Positions 1 through 8,402 of a stretch of 55,562 nucleotides of DNA are shown here, one piece after another. Numbering within the stretch: the first letter of the stretch is position 1; each line of letters starts with the position of its first letter. The notes below the pieces were generated by a model that did no database searches, was not told the origin of the DNA, and saw only the letters and a list, made by a program, of their open reading frames with translations. The stretch is taken from the NCBI GenBank assembly GCA_029260055.1, contig JAJDDX010000212.1, positions 1-55,562 of the forward strand. Direction: 5' to 3'. The position numbers and the translations under genes are program-made. This DNA is from Phycisphaerae bacterium. Lineage in GTDB: Bacteria > Planctomycetota > Phycisphaerae > UBA1845.

Positions 1-430
1 TTCGGTCGGTCACCGCCAGGCGCTTTTCGTCCATGCGGACTGCGTTTCGAATGTGCCCGCGCGCGACGCGAATCCCTCGAAAGGACCTAGCGGGCATCAC
101 AGAAAAAATACCCGATTCTGATCCGAATTGCAAGGGGAAACCCGTTAGTCCGCCGTACACGAAGCGCCCGGGCGGCAAAGCTCCGACCGGGGTGGCGGAC
201 GGAGCATCCTGTTTCATTTGGCGCGCCATGGTTAACGTGGTGAACTGTATCGTGCCGATTGGGTTTACGCCTCAATAAGTGCCAGGCGCCCCCCGCGGAA
301 GCGGTTGCCGTCGCCGCGGGGTGGCGAGTGCCTTGGCGCCTGACACGCGGTCGGGGTCAAGTCGAGGTGGAGCGACGAAGCCGTCTCCCCATCCGATATA
401 GTTCATCGGCCAACTAGGTCGCTCACCGCG
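1..430. other. Gene-free stretch
   Basis: No convincing gene is seen. The two open frames here (33-278 plus, 87-275 minus) overlap on opposite strands, have no ribosome binding site and read like arginine-rich chance translation. The only structure is the nested inverted repeat at 279-346. The stretch lies downstream of the response regulator that ends at 431. Confidence 0.6.
279..346. repeat. Nested inverted repeat, REP-like
   Basis: Outer arms GTGCCAGGCGCC (279-290) and GGCGCCTGACAC (335-346) pair at 11 of 12 positions. Inside them CCCCGCGG (291-298) and CCGCGGGG (314-321) pair perfectly. The whole folds into one long GC-rich hairpin on either strand. Arms built on GTGCCAGGC are, from memory, like intergenic palindromes scattered in planctomycete genomes and linked to REP-associated transposases. 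It has no T tract, so a simple terminator is less likely, although it lies about 85 bp downstream of the regulator stop. Confidence 0.5.
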
Positions 431-1129
431 TTAGGGTTTCCCCGTGGATACCATCAGGGTTTTCCCGTTGTCCGGCGCCCGTCGGGGCGTGCGGAAGTGA
501 GGCGCTGAGCGGAATTGGCTGAGTTGTACGAGTTCGGCCAGCGATGTGACCTCGAGCTTACGCATAATGTGGGCGCGATGCGTTTCGACAGTCTTCGGGC
601 TCAAGTGGAGCGCGGCGGCCGTTTGCTTATTGGTCCGGCCGATCAGTACAAATTCCATGACCTCGCTTTCACGCGGCGAGAGTTGGGCAAACAACTCGAA
701 CGCCTTCGCGCGCCGGGTTCGTTCGGCGCGAAGCCTGGTGTCCTGTGCTAAGGCGGCGCGCGTACTGTGAACCAGCGCATTCAGATCGACGGGTTTCTCG
801 ACGAAATCCCAAGCGCCCTGCCGGAAAGCACGCACGACAGTCGGTATGTCCGGTAGCCCCGTCATCATGATGACGGGAAGGGGGGCCCCGCGCACGAGGA
901 GCTCATTCTGGACGTCCAGGCCGCACATCTCGGGCATGTTCACGTCGAGAACGAGGCATCCGGGGTCGTCGCTATAAGCGCTGAGGAATGCCCGCCCGGA
1001 ATGGAATGTGGCCGTTTCCAGGCCCGCCGCAGCGAAGACCTTGACGAGCAATCGAGAAAGGTCGACGTTGTCATCGACAACAAAGACGGTGGCGTCCACC
1101 TGTGGCGCGAGCGGAAGTTCCCTCATCAT
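431..1129 (-). CDS. FixJ/NarL-type response regulator
   Basis: A two-domain transcription regulator of 232 residues. The receiver (about 15-130) has the acidic pair VVDD (18-20), phospho-acceptor Asp62 in LDVNMPEM, and Lys112 in EKP. The C-terminal LuxR-type helix-turn-helix (about 150-205) carries the LSPRE start and the SPKTVETHRAHIMRKL recognition region, as in FixJ. The chosen ATG at 1129 has GGAG nine bases upstream; the open frame continues upstream to 1261, but that part is arginine-rich and unlike the family. No cognate kinase is adjacent, so the input signal is unknown. FixJ proteins bind DNA as phospho-dimers; the target here cannot be read. Confidence 0.85.
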   Translation of the reverse strand: MMRELPLAPQVDATVFVVDDNVDLSRLLVKVFAAAGLETATFHSGRAFLSAYSDDPGCLVLDVNMPEMCGLDVQNELLVRGAPLPVIMMTGLPDIPTVVRAFRQGAWDFVEKPVDLNALVHSTRAALAQDTRLRAERTRRAKAFELFAQLSPRESEVMEFVLIGRTNKQTAAALHLSPKTVETHRAHIMRKLEVTSLAELVQLSQFRSAPHFRTPRRAPDNGKTLMVSTGKP

Positions 1130-1545
1130 TTTCGGGACTCCACGGGGTTTCGTCGGGCGAACCGTGGTAACTGTGGCCCGGGCGCGCTTGCGCCAAGTTC
1201 GCGGCCGATGCACCAGATGACGAGTAGTACGGCGGTAGTGTCCACGGTAAGCCCCGTTCATTCCGCACTTGCGCGCAGCCAGCGCGCCACCCCGACGCCA
1301 ACCGAGTGAGGGAAAGCCCTCAGTGTCCTAATGCGATAACCGTGTCCGAATCGTTCGCAAGAAATCGTGTTTTTTTTGAGATACTCGGTCGCGCCGTCCG
1401 CGCCGGGCGGCCGGCTGCTCGAAGTGTGGTGCATTGCAAGGGTCGGCAAGGGTTTGTGGCACACTTTGAGAATCGGAGGGGGCCCAGGCCGGCGGCTGGA
1501 GTTGGTTCGATCCGAGTCGCTGAGGCGTCGGTGTCGATTCTCGGT
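1130..1545. other. Intergenic region upstream of the response regulator
   Basis: About 416 bp between recJ and the response regulator, both on the minus strand. It must carry the regulator promoter unless the two are cotranscribed. An A8 run (minus strand, near 1371-1378) lies in it. No confident promoter or gene is seen; frames crossing it (1306-1563 plus, 1320-1607 minus) mirror each other and look non-coding. Confidence 0.45.
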
Positions 1546-3270
1546 TCAAACGGGAAACTGTAGGTCGGAAATCTGCATTTCAACGGTACGGCGGCCGTTG
1601 AATTCATTGATGATGGGTTCGAAGGCGACCCGACAGCGACGATGCTGCTTGAGGTCTTCGATGGCGGAGGCCAGTCCGAATCCGATCGCCTTCAGGCGCA
1701 CCCCGTTCTGCGCGAACGAAGCCTGCAAGTGGTCCTGGCTCTTGCCTACCGCGCGTGGCTCAGCGACGAGATCGAGCCAGGCGGTCGCGAGTTTGGGGCG
1801 TGGGTTGTGGCATCCAAAAGGTCCTAGGCCGTCGAGCGCTTCCGCCGTGGGAAGTGTCAGTTCCGCGAGGTCGACCTCGGCATCCAGTCGGAGTCTGGGG
1901 AGTAAGTCGCTTCCGGTGAGCCGGTTGTTGGCGATATGGACGAACCGCTCGGTGAACGGTTCGAGGCGATCGGCGGACACGCGCAGGCCCGCCGCCATCG
2001 GGTGGCCGCCGTGGGCGATCAACTCTTCTTCGCAGTCCGAAAGGGCGCCGGCCAAATCGAAGGCGTCGATACTCCGCGCGGAACCCTGGCCTTCGCCGTT
2101 GGTCATCGTGATCACGACGGCCGGCCTGTGATAACGCGACACGATTCGGGACGCGACAATCCCGATGACGCCCGTATGCCATCCCTCTGACGCGACGACG
2201 ATGGCTCGTCGGCTGTCGGCCGCGAGGTTGTTCTGTTCGATCAAGGCGACTGCTTGCTTGGTTGTTTTGCGTTCGGTGGCTTGGCGGGATCGGTTGTGCT
2301 CATCGAGGTAGAGGGCGATCTCTCTCGCGCGGGTCTCGTCCGCTCGCGTCAGAAGTTCGACGGCGAGTCGCGCATGCCCCATCCGGCCGGCGGCGTTGAT
2401 TCGCGGGGCAAGTTTGAACCCGACATCGTAACCACTGATACGGGCATCGGAGAGTCCCACGGATTCGATCAGTGCGCGCAGGCCGGGGAGCCGCGTCCGG
2501 GCGAGATGCCTGAGCCCGTGCGTGGCAATGATGCGGTTCTCGCCGGTCAGCGGGACCACGTCGGCGATCGTGCCGAGTGCGGCAAGCGGGAGCATTTCGA
2601 CGAGGAAGTCGCGGAACTCGGGGCTCACGCGATCGGCCTCGCAGAGGCACTGGGCTACCGCCCAGGCCAGTTTGAAAGCGACGCCGGCGCCGCAGAGGTC
2701 TTGGTTTTCGTAGGCAGCGTCGAGGCCCGGGTGAACGATGGCATCGGCCACCGGAAGCGTCGGCGGTAGCGTGTGGTGGTCGGTGATGACGAGTTTGACG
2801 CCGGCCTCGCGGATGACGTTGGCCTCTTGGACCGCGGTGACGCCGCAGTCGACCGTGATGATGAGCTTGGCTCCGTCCGCCGCCAGGTCCCGAACGGCTG
2901 CGATGTTGACGCCATAACCCTCGGTCACGCGGTGAGGCACGTAGAACCGCGGCTCGGCCCCGGCGAGGCGCAGCAGGTGCCAGAGGATGGCAACGCCGGT
3001 GGTTCCGTCCACGTCGTAGTCGCCGTACAACACGATCTGGTCACCGGCACGAATGGCATCCACGATGACGCCGGCGGCACCGGCGGCGCCCGGGAGTCTC
3101 GCCGGCGGGTAGAGGTCATCCATTCGGGGTGCCAGGAAGGCGGAGGCGCGCGCCTGCGAGTCCAGCCCGCGATTGATCAGCAATTGAGCGACGAGCGGTG
3201 GCACGCCGAGGCGGCGAGCCATGTCGGCGCGATCCGGAGCGGCAGCGGGGATAGTCCAGTCATTTGCCAT
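1546..3270 (-). CDS. recJ: Single-stranded-DNA-specific exonuclease RecJ
   Basis: A 5'-3' exonuclease on single-stranded DNA, used in recombination and mismatch/excision repair. The 574-residue length fits bacterial RecJ. The DHH phosphoesterase domain shows motif DYDVDG (84-89), ITVDCG (138-143), the namesake DHH (164-166), and the later ALGTIADVVPL and GHARLA segments. The DHHA1 domain follows (SEGWHTGVIGIVASR, then GGHPMAAG) and a C-terminal OB-like domain ends near residue 570. The start is the ATG at 3270, giving MANDWTIP, which matches RecJ N-termini; the frame upstream to 3624 is open but not RecJ-like. A good sigma-70 promoter lies upstream at 3379-3407. It is divergent from the receiver gene at 3618. 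Confidence 0.95.
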   Translation of the reverse strand: MANDWTIPAAAPDRADMARRLGVPPLVAQLLINRGLDSQARASAFLAPRMDDLYPPARLPGAAGAAGVIVDAIRAGDQIVLYGDYDVDGTTGVAILWHLLRLAGAEPRFYVPHRVTEGYGVNIAAVRDLAADGAKLIITVDCGVTAVQEANVIREAGVKLVITDHHTLPPTLPVADAIVHPGLDAAYENQDLCGAGVAFKLAWAVAQCLCEADRVSPEFRDFLVEMLPLAALGTIADVVPLTGENRIIATHGLRHLARTRLPGLRALIESVGLSDARISGYDVGFKLAPRINAAGRMGHARLAVELLTRADETRAREIALYLDEHNRSRQATERKTTKQAVALIEQNNLAADSRRAIVVASEGWHTGVIGIVASRIVSRYHRPAVVITMTNGEGQGSARSIDAFDLAGALSDCEEELIAHGGHPMAAGLRVSADRLEPFTERFVHIANNRLTGSDLLPRLRLDAEVDLAELTLPTAEALDGLGPFGCHNPRPKLATAWLDLVAEPRAVGKSQDHLQASFAQNGVRLKAIGFGLASAIEDLKQHRRCRVAFEPIINEFNGRRTVEMQISDLQFPV

Positions 3271-3378
3271 AGCGATCCGTCGCTTCCGCCCGAATGCGCA
3301 GTGCGGAGGGCTGCCCAATACGCTTGGTCGTGCCAACAGCGCCCTGGCGCTTCCGATACCGATGACACAACGGCGCGG

Positions 3379-3407
3379 AGTGTAACGAACTAGGGAGCAA
3401 AGGTAAA
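3379..3407 (-). promoter_or_regulatory. Putative sigma-70 promoter of recJ
   Basis: On the minus strand, TTTACC (3407-3402), a 17-bp spacer and TACACT (3384-3379). Both boxes match four of six consensus bases and the spacing is ideal. The leader to the recJ ATG would be roughly 100 nt. Prediction from sequence only. Confidence 0.4.
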
Positions 3408-3529
3408 GTCGGAGTGGTGTTCGGCAGGCTGAAAGCAGGCTTCCGGTGTCGAAAGCGGTACACTTACTCGGCGCCGACGCCGTTCTGCGCGAGACCTCGA
3501 TAGTGCGAAGCGATTTCTCATTCACCGGC

Positions 3530-3558
3530 TTGTACGGGCCACATGGCGAACCTATACT
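3530..3558 (+). promoter_or_regulatory. Putative sigma-70 promoter of the receiver gene
   Basis: TTGTAC (3530-3535), 17-bp spacer, TATACT (3553-3558). The -10 box matches five of six consensus bases and the -35 box four of six. The GTG start of the receiver lies 59 bp downstream of the -10 box. Confidence 0.45.
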
Positions 3559-3617
3559 TCCGCGACTAGCGTGGGCCTTTGAAGGGTGCAGAGGATCGTG
3601 TAGGCGGAGGCCGAATT

Positions 3618-4007
3618 GTGTCAACGGTGTTTGAGGGAAAGAGCATTCTTCTGGTCGATGACGATCCGGACATGCTCACGGCGCTGGAAGCGGTGTTGGC
3701 CGATACCGGCGCTGCCATCGAGAAAGCTGTCGATGGCAACCAAGCGATCGAGGTCGCGCAGGAGTGCGATCCGGATTTGGTGATCCTTGATGCCATGCTT
3801 CCGAAACGAAGTGGGTTTCTGGTACTCGAGAAGCTCAAGGGAGCGGGCAAGAAGCGTGGTGACAAGCCCTTTGTCATCATGATCACGGGAAACGAAGGCA
3901 AGCGCCACCAGGTCTGGGCCGAGAGCCTGGGGGTTGACGGTTATATGACGAAGCCGTTCCGCATGGAGCGGCTGGTCGCCGCCATGGAAGAGTTGTTGGC
4001 GAAGTAG
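3618..4007 (+). CDS. Single-domain response regulator (receiver only)
   Basis: A 129-residue CheY-like receiver with no output domain. The acidic triplet VDDD (13-16), phospho-acceptor Asp58 in VILDAMLP, Thr90 in MITGN and Lys112 in TKPF are all present, so phosphorylation should be possible. The GTG at 3618 is chosen because AGGCGGAGG (3602-3610) ends seven bases before it and because the frame upstream is not receiver-like. Stand-alone receivers act by protein-protein contact or as phosphate sinks. No histidine kinase is adjacent, so its partner cannot be named. Confidence 0.85.
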   Translation: MSTVFEGKSILLVDDDPDMLTALEAVLADTGAAIEKAVDGNQAIEVAQECDPDLVILDAMLPKRSGFLVLEKLKGAGKKRGDKPFVIMITGNEGKRHQVWAESLGVDGYMTKPFRMERLVAAMEELLAK

Positions 4008-4263
4008 TCCGCCTGGCGCTGGAGCGCCGTGCTAGACGCCGTACCTCATCGGTCGGCGATTCCCACCTCCGTATTACGGGTCTGCTCGTGGAGGGTCCGC
4101 CGTTACGCTCGGCGCCCCATGGCGGAAGATCCCACATCCGACAAACTTTTACGCTCGGACCGCAACGAACTGTCGAAAGCCCTGTAGCGGACGGCAAGAT
4201 GTCCGTACAATCCTCCTGGTGGTCGCCGTGTGAACGATAGATGTCGACTCGGAGAACTACACG

Positions 4264-7170
4264 TTGAGGCACGGTCCGATTAGCAATCGTATCCGGACAT
4301 TTCTCCGGCTCGGCGTGTTCGCGTCGATCGGGGTATGGCCCGGAAGTGGCTTCGGGATCGACAAAGAGCCACCGGAACAGTCCGACGAGAAGACCGAGGT
4401 CGTCGCGTCTCTGTCTGACGTGCGCGAGCTTCTTGTGGCGGGCGACTACGAGCCCGCTATCGAGGGGTTCACCCGACTGCTCGAGGACGTTCGGCACGGC
4501 GACAAGGCGCGGGTCGGTCTTGCCGAGGCGCTGACGGCCGTCGGCCGGTACGACGAGGCGATCGAGACGCTGTCCGGCAAACAAACGGAAGCGTCGGCGG
4601 ATGCGCGATGGCTACTCGCTCGTCTGTACAGGATCACGGGGAGATACGATGACACGCTCGCTCAGTGTAGAGCGGCGATCGAGATTGATTCGGCCCACGC
4701 TTCCGCCCGTCTGGTGCTCGGTGAGACGTTGGAGCTGCTCGGCCGGCGGGGCGAGGCGGTCGAAGCTTACAAGTGGTTCGACCGACAACTCGTTCAACTC
4801 GACGAATTACCGCGTGATGCCCGGTGGCTGACCGACACGGCGCTGGGCTTCTATCGATACAGTGTGTTGACGCAAACCGACGTGGCGCGTCGCACGCAAC
4901 ACGTGCTTCATGACATGCTCCAGCCCGCGTACGCTCGGGTGGATCGTACGTATTGGCCCGCGCGGATCGCGGCAGCCAACCTGCTGCACGAGAAGTTTAA
5001 CGATGCGGAGGAGGACGGCAGCGTAAGCGATTACGAAGCCGCCCTGAAGATCAACCCGAATCTCTGCGAAGCGCACGTCGGATTGGGGGACGTGGCCCTG
5101 TCGCGTTGGGATTTCGAGGAGGCCGAGCGGCGTGCCGAATTGGCGCTGGCGGTGAATGCGGCGCACGCGCCCGCTATTCATCTGAGAGCGTCGACACTGA
5201 TTATGGAGCGCCGCTATCGCCAGGCACTCGATGAGATCGACAAGGCGCTTTCGATCAACAGCGACGACTTGACCGCGCTATCGATCCGGGCGGCTGCGGG
5301 CGCCTGCCTCTACGATCGAGCCATCCTCGAGAAAGCCCGGGGGCGCGTGGCCAAGGTGAACCCGCGTTGCGCCTTGCTCCACAAGATACTCGGCGACGCC
5401 GTCGGCGGCATCCGGCAGTACCCGGAGTCCGAGCGGGAGTACCTCGTGGCCATGGAATACGATCCGACGGACGCGAACGTGCGTACCGAGTTGGGTCTGA
5501 TGTACATGCAATGGGGCAAGGAGGACAAGGCGCGTGAGGCGCTCGACGGTGCGTGGGTCCTGGACCCCTACAATCAGAAGACGAAGTTCACGCTCGAACT
5601 GCTCGATTCTCTCGAGGGGTACGCTCGCCACGAGACGGCGCATTTCATCGTGCGGCACGATGCCACGCGTGATCCGGGGCTCGGCGAATACGTGGCTGCC
5701 TATCTCGAAGAGATCTACGAGGACGTGGTGGGAGACTACGAGTTCCCACTTTCCGAGAAGACGATCGTCGAGATGTTCCCGACCCAGCGGGCCTTCGCGG
5801 TGCGGATTACCGGCAAGCCCTGGATCCACACGGTCGGGGCGTGTACGGGCCGGGTCATCGCGATGGCATCGCCGCGCAAGTCGACGGATCTGTCCGGCCC
5901 CTACAACTATGCATCAGTGCTCAAGCATGAATTCACGCACACGGTGACGCTGGCAGCCACGCAAAACCGGATCCCTCACTGGTTCACGGAGGGACTTGCG
6001 GTGTTCCAGGAAGATGCCGAGCGCGGTTTCTTCTGGTGCCAACTGCTTGCGGAGGCGGCGAGGAGAGACGAGCTGTTCACGCTGGAGTCGATCGACTGGG
6101 GTTTCATCCGGCCGAAGAAACCGACGGATCGGCAGATGGCGTATGCGCAGAGCGAGTGGATGTGCGAATACATCGTCGAGCGGTTCGGCTACGAGTCATT
6201 CAATGCGATGTTGCGGCGATTTCGTGAGGGGCAGACGCCGCGGCGCGTCTTCGTGGAGCAGCTCGGCATCGAACCGAGCGACTTCGACGCGGCCTTTGCG
6301 GAATGGGCGAAAAGAGAGATTGCCGGATGGGGCTTTGAATCGACGCCGCCGGAGGATGTCGACGAGCTGCGCCGGGCGCTTCAGGAACGACCTGATGATG
6401 GTACGCTGATCGGGCGACTGGCCAGGGCTGAGTTCGATGCCGAAGAGTGGGACGAGGCACTCAAGAGCGCCCGCCGGGCGCTCGAGCTGGATCCCAAGCA
6501 GGTCAGTGCTCTGGATGTACTGGCGAACGTGCTGGTTCGGTACGCCAAACAGGAGCTGATGGCCCCGGCTCGGGAGGCATACCTGGAAGAGGCGGTGGCT
6601 GTGCTGGACCGACTGTGGGTCGCCGATCCGAAGGGCGCCACGGCCCCGAGGTACCTGGCTGAGATAGCGTTGTCGCGTGGTGAGCCGGAGCGCGCGCGCG
6701 AGCCGCGCGAGCGCCGTCAGCGGGTCTGCCCCCGGGACCCGGCGAGTTGGCGCGGGTTGGGCGGTCTCCACCTCCAGGCCGGGAATTACGACGCAGCGCT
6801 GCCCCAACTGCTGGAGCTCGCCCGGATAGACGAGAATGACGTGGGTGTTCACGCACAGCTCGGTCGGATCTACAAGGCGAAGGGGCGGCTGACCGAGGCA
6901 CAGCACTGGTATCGACAGGCCTTGTACGTGAACCCCTTCGACGTGGAGGTTCACGACGCGCTGGGTGAAGTGAGCATGCGAATCGGCGACACTCGAAGCG
7001 CATTTCGTGAGTACAAGATGCTGACCGAGCTGGAGCCGGGCAACGGGAAGTTCCTGGAAAAAGCGGCGTTTGCCGCTCACAAGCTCGGAGATACGGAGCA
7101 GGCCCGGGCCCTGGCGAAAAGGGCGGTTCAGATAGCTCCGGCGTCGCCTGCGCGATCGCTGCTGCCGTGA
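4264..7170 (+). CDS. Exported TPR protein with an internal peptidase-MA-type metallopeptidase domain
   Basis: A 968-residue protein with three parts. N-terminal TPRs (about 45-440) have helices such as YDDTLAQCRAAIEID. A gluzincin-like domain (about 455-690) carries the zinc motif HEFTH (555-559) followed by FTEGLAVF, with Glu576 as likely third ligand; this is the peptidase_MA_2 arrangement. A second TPR block (about 700-960) follows. The first 35 residues look like a signal peptide, so an envelope or periplasmic location is likely. The start is a TTG at 4264 with GGAG ten bases upstream; no in-frame ATG nearby gives a better choice. A TACAAT box at 4207-4212 may be its -10. The substrate is unknown; TPRs on both sides suggest it docks on a protein partner. 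It precedes a kinase/phosphatase pair by about 330 bp. Confidence 0.8.
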   Translation: MRHGPISNRIRTFLRLGVFASIGVWPGSGFGIDKEPPEQSDEKTEVVASLSDVRELLVAGDYEPAIEGFTRLLEDVRHGDKARVGLAEALTAVGRYDEAIETLSGKQTEASADARWLLARLYRITGRYDDTLAQCRAAIEIDSAHASARLVLGETLELLGRRGEAVEAYKWFDRQLVQLDELPRDARWLTDTALGFYRYSVLTQTDVARRTQHVLHDMLQPAYARVDRTYWPARIAAANLLHEKFNDAEEDGSVSDYEAALKINPNLCEAHVGLGDVALSRWDFEEAERRAELALAVNAAHAPAIHLRASTLIMERRYRQALDEIDKALSINSDDLTALSIRAAAGACLYDRAILEKARGRVAKVNPRCALLHKILGDAVGGIRQYPESEREYLVAMEYDPTDANVRTELGLMYMQWGKEDKAREALDGAWVLDPYNQKTKFTLELLDSLEGYARHETAHFIVRHDATRDPGLGEYVAAYLEEIYEDVVGDYEFPLSEKTIVEMFPTQRAFAVRITGKPWIHTVGACTGRVIAMASPRKSTDLSGPYNYASVLKHEFTHTVTLAATQNRIPHWFTEGLAVFQEDAERGFFWCQLLAEAARRDELFTLESIDWGFIRPKKPTDRQMAYAQSEWMCEYIVERFGYESFNAMLRRFREGQTPRRVFVEQLGIEPSDFDAAFAEWAKREIAGWGFESTPPEDVDELRRALQERPDDGTLIGRLARAEFDAEEWDEALKSARRALELDPKQVSALDVLANVLVRYAKQELMAPAREAYLEEAVAVLDRLWVADPKGATAPRYLAEIALSRGEPERAREPRERRQRVCPRDPASWRGLGGLHLQAGNYDAALPQLLELARIDENDVGVHAQLGRIYKAKGRLTEAQHWYRQALYVNPFDVEVHDALGEVSMRIGDTRSAFREYKMLTELEPGNGKFLEKAAFAAHKLGDTEQARALAKRAVQIAPASPARSLLP

Positions 7171-7496
7171 TCGGGTCGTCTGTCGGCCGGATTAGCGGGA
7201 ATCCGGGCAGATGGTGCCGCGAGCCTGGCTGCTAAGCAGGACTGGGGAAGTGTGCCGATATAGAGGGCAATACGTCGGCGGGACGGACGGGGCGTCGCGT
7301 ACATGTTGCCCTTCCCGCTGACGGGGCGATAATCGTAGAATGAGGCCGCCGGTTTCCGCCGCCATAAGGGGTGCGGCGTGGCGCGGTTGAATGAGAGCCT
7401 GTGCGTTGCGTGCGGATGGGCGGCTCTGTCCGTCGGAATGGCTTGGGTCTGGACGGTCGGGGCGAAGGGAGTGCTGAAGGCGGGACGGAGCGGCCA
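7171..7496. other. Intergenic region before the kinase gene
   Basis: About 326 bp. The open frame of the kinase extends back to 7401, but residues before 7497 are glycine/arginine-rich and unlike a kinase N-terminus. The one feature seen is the promoter-like pair at 7306-7333. Confidence 0.4.
7306..7333 (+). promoter_or_regulatory. Putative sigma-70 promoter of the kinase-phosphatase pair
   Basis: TTGCCC (7306-7311), 16-bp spacer, GATAAT (7328-7333; five of six consensus bases). It lies about 165 bp upstream of the preferred GTG start of the kinase. Confidence 0.35.
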
Positions 7497-8402
7497 GTGG
7501 GTCTGTCTTTACCGGGTTACCGTATCACGAAACAGATCGGGGTCGGTGCGCGCTCGACGATCAACCTGGCGATCGAGGTCAAGACGGGCGCTAAGGTGGC
7601 GGTGAAGCATGTCGTCCGCGACGGTCCCGACGACGACCGATTCGTCGAGCAAGCCGAGACGGAATACAGCGTTTCCAGCCGGGTCGAGCACCGGTATCTC
7701 CGCCGGAGCCTGCAGATCCATCGCGTGCGGAGACTTCTGGCGATCCGCGAGATCATGGTGGTCATGGACTACTTTGAAGGCATGACCATGGAGAAGGCTC
7801 GCCCCAATCGTCTGAACACGTTCTTGACCGTGACGCAGCGCATCGCCACGGGCCTGCATGCCTTGCACGAAGCGGGATTCGTTCACAGTGACATCAAGCC
7901 GACGAACATCCTCCTCGGTGCTCGAGGTGCGTTGAACATCATCGACTTCGGGCAATCGTGCCCGATGGGTCACAAGAAGGAGCGGATCCAGGGTACGCCC
8001 GACTACATTGCGCCGGAGCAGGTCCGGCGGATGCCGCTAGACGCGCGAACGGACGTATACAACCTCGGGGCGACGATGTACTGGCTGCTCACCTCGGAGA
8101 ACTATCCGACGGTGATCCAGGGAACCGACGCGCGCGGCGGAATGCGGATCGTCAGTTCCGATCGCCCGCTTGCCCCGGTCGAACTCAACGATAAAATCCC
8201 ACTGTCGTTATCCAAGCTCGTGATGGAATGTTGCAGTGAGAACGCGGACGACCGTCCGTCCGACATGGCTCAGTTATTGGCCAGGCTGGCGGTGGTACAG
8301 AAACTCTGGAAGAAGCATCGTGAGAACGCTCGTCTGAAGTGGCAGGCGGATTCGCAGCCGTCTTCGGAAGAAACCTCCGAGCGCGCCGAGGGAACTGAAT
8401 GA
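7497..8402 (+). CDS. Cytosolic Ser/Thr protein kinase
   Basis: A Hanks-type kinase of 301 residues from the GTG at 7497, which has GGAG six bases upstream. Seen: glycine loop IGVGARST (14-21), catalytic Lys37 in VAVKHV, the loop HSDIKPTN (130-137; HSD replaces the usual HRD), DFG (150-152), and the GTPDYIAPEQ activation/APE segment. There is no transmembrane segment or sensor domain; the C-terminal 40 residues are charged. HSD lacks the arginine that contacts the phosphorylated activation loop in RD kinases, so activity may not need loop phosphorylation. It overlaps the next gene by ATGA, so the two should be made together. Substrates are unknown. Confidence 0.88.
   Translation: MGLSLPGYRITKQIGVGARSTINLAIEVKTGAKVAVKHVVRDGPDDDRFVEQAETEYSVSSRVEHRYLRRSLQIHRVRRLLAIREIMVVMDYFEGMTMEKARPNRLNTFLTVTQRIATGLHALHEAGFVHSDIKPTNILLGARGALNIIDFGQSCPMGHKKERIQGTPDYIAPEQVRRMPLDARTDVYNLGATMYWLLTSENYPTVIQGTDARGGMRIVSSDRPLAPVELNDKIPLSLSKLVMECCSENADDRPSDMAQLLARLAVVQKLWKKHRENARLKWQADSQPSSEETSERAEGTE

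Larger units (their letters stand above)
3271..3617. other. Divergent promoter region recJ / receiver
   Basis: A 347-bp non-coding stretch between two divergent genes. It contains one sigma-70-like promoter for each direction (3379-3407 minus; 3530-3558 plus). Nothing else is recognised. Confidence 0.5.

Noticed and set aside
33-278. Plus-strand frame at the window start
   Set aside because: No ribosome binding site, an overlapping minus-strand frame of similar quality, and no recognisable motif.
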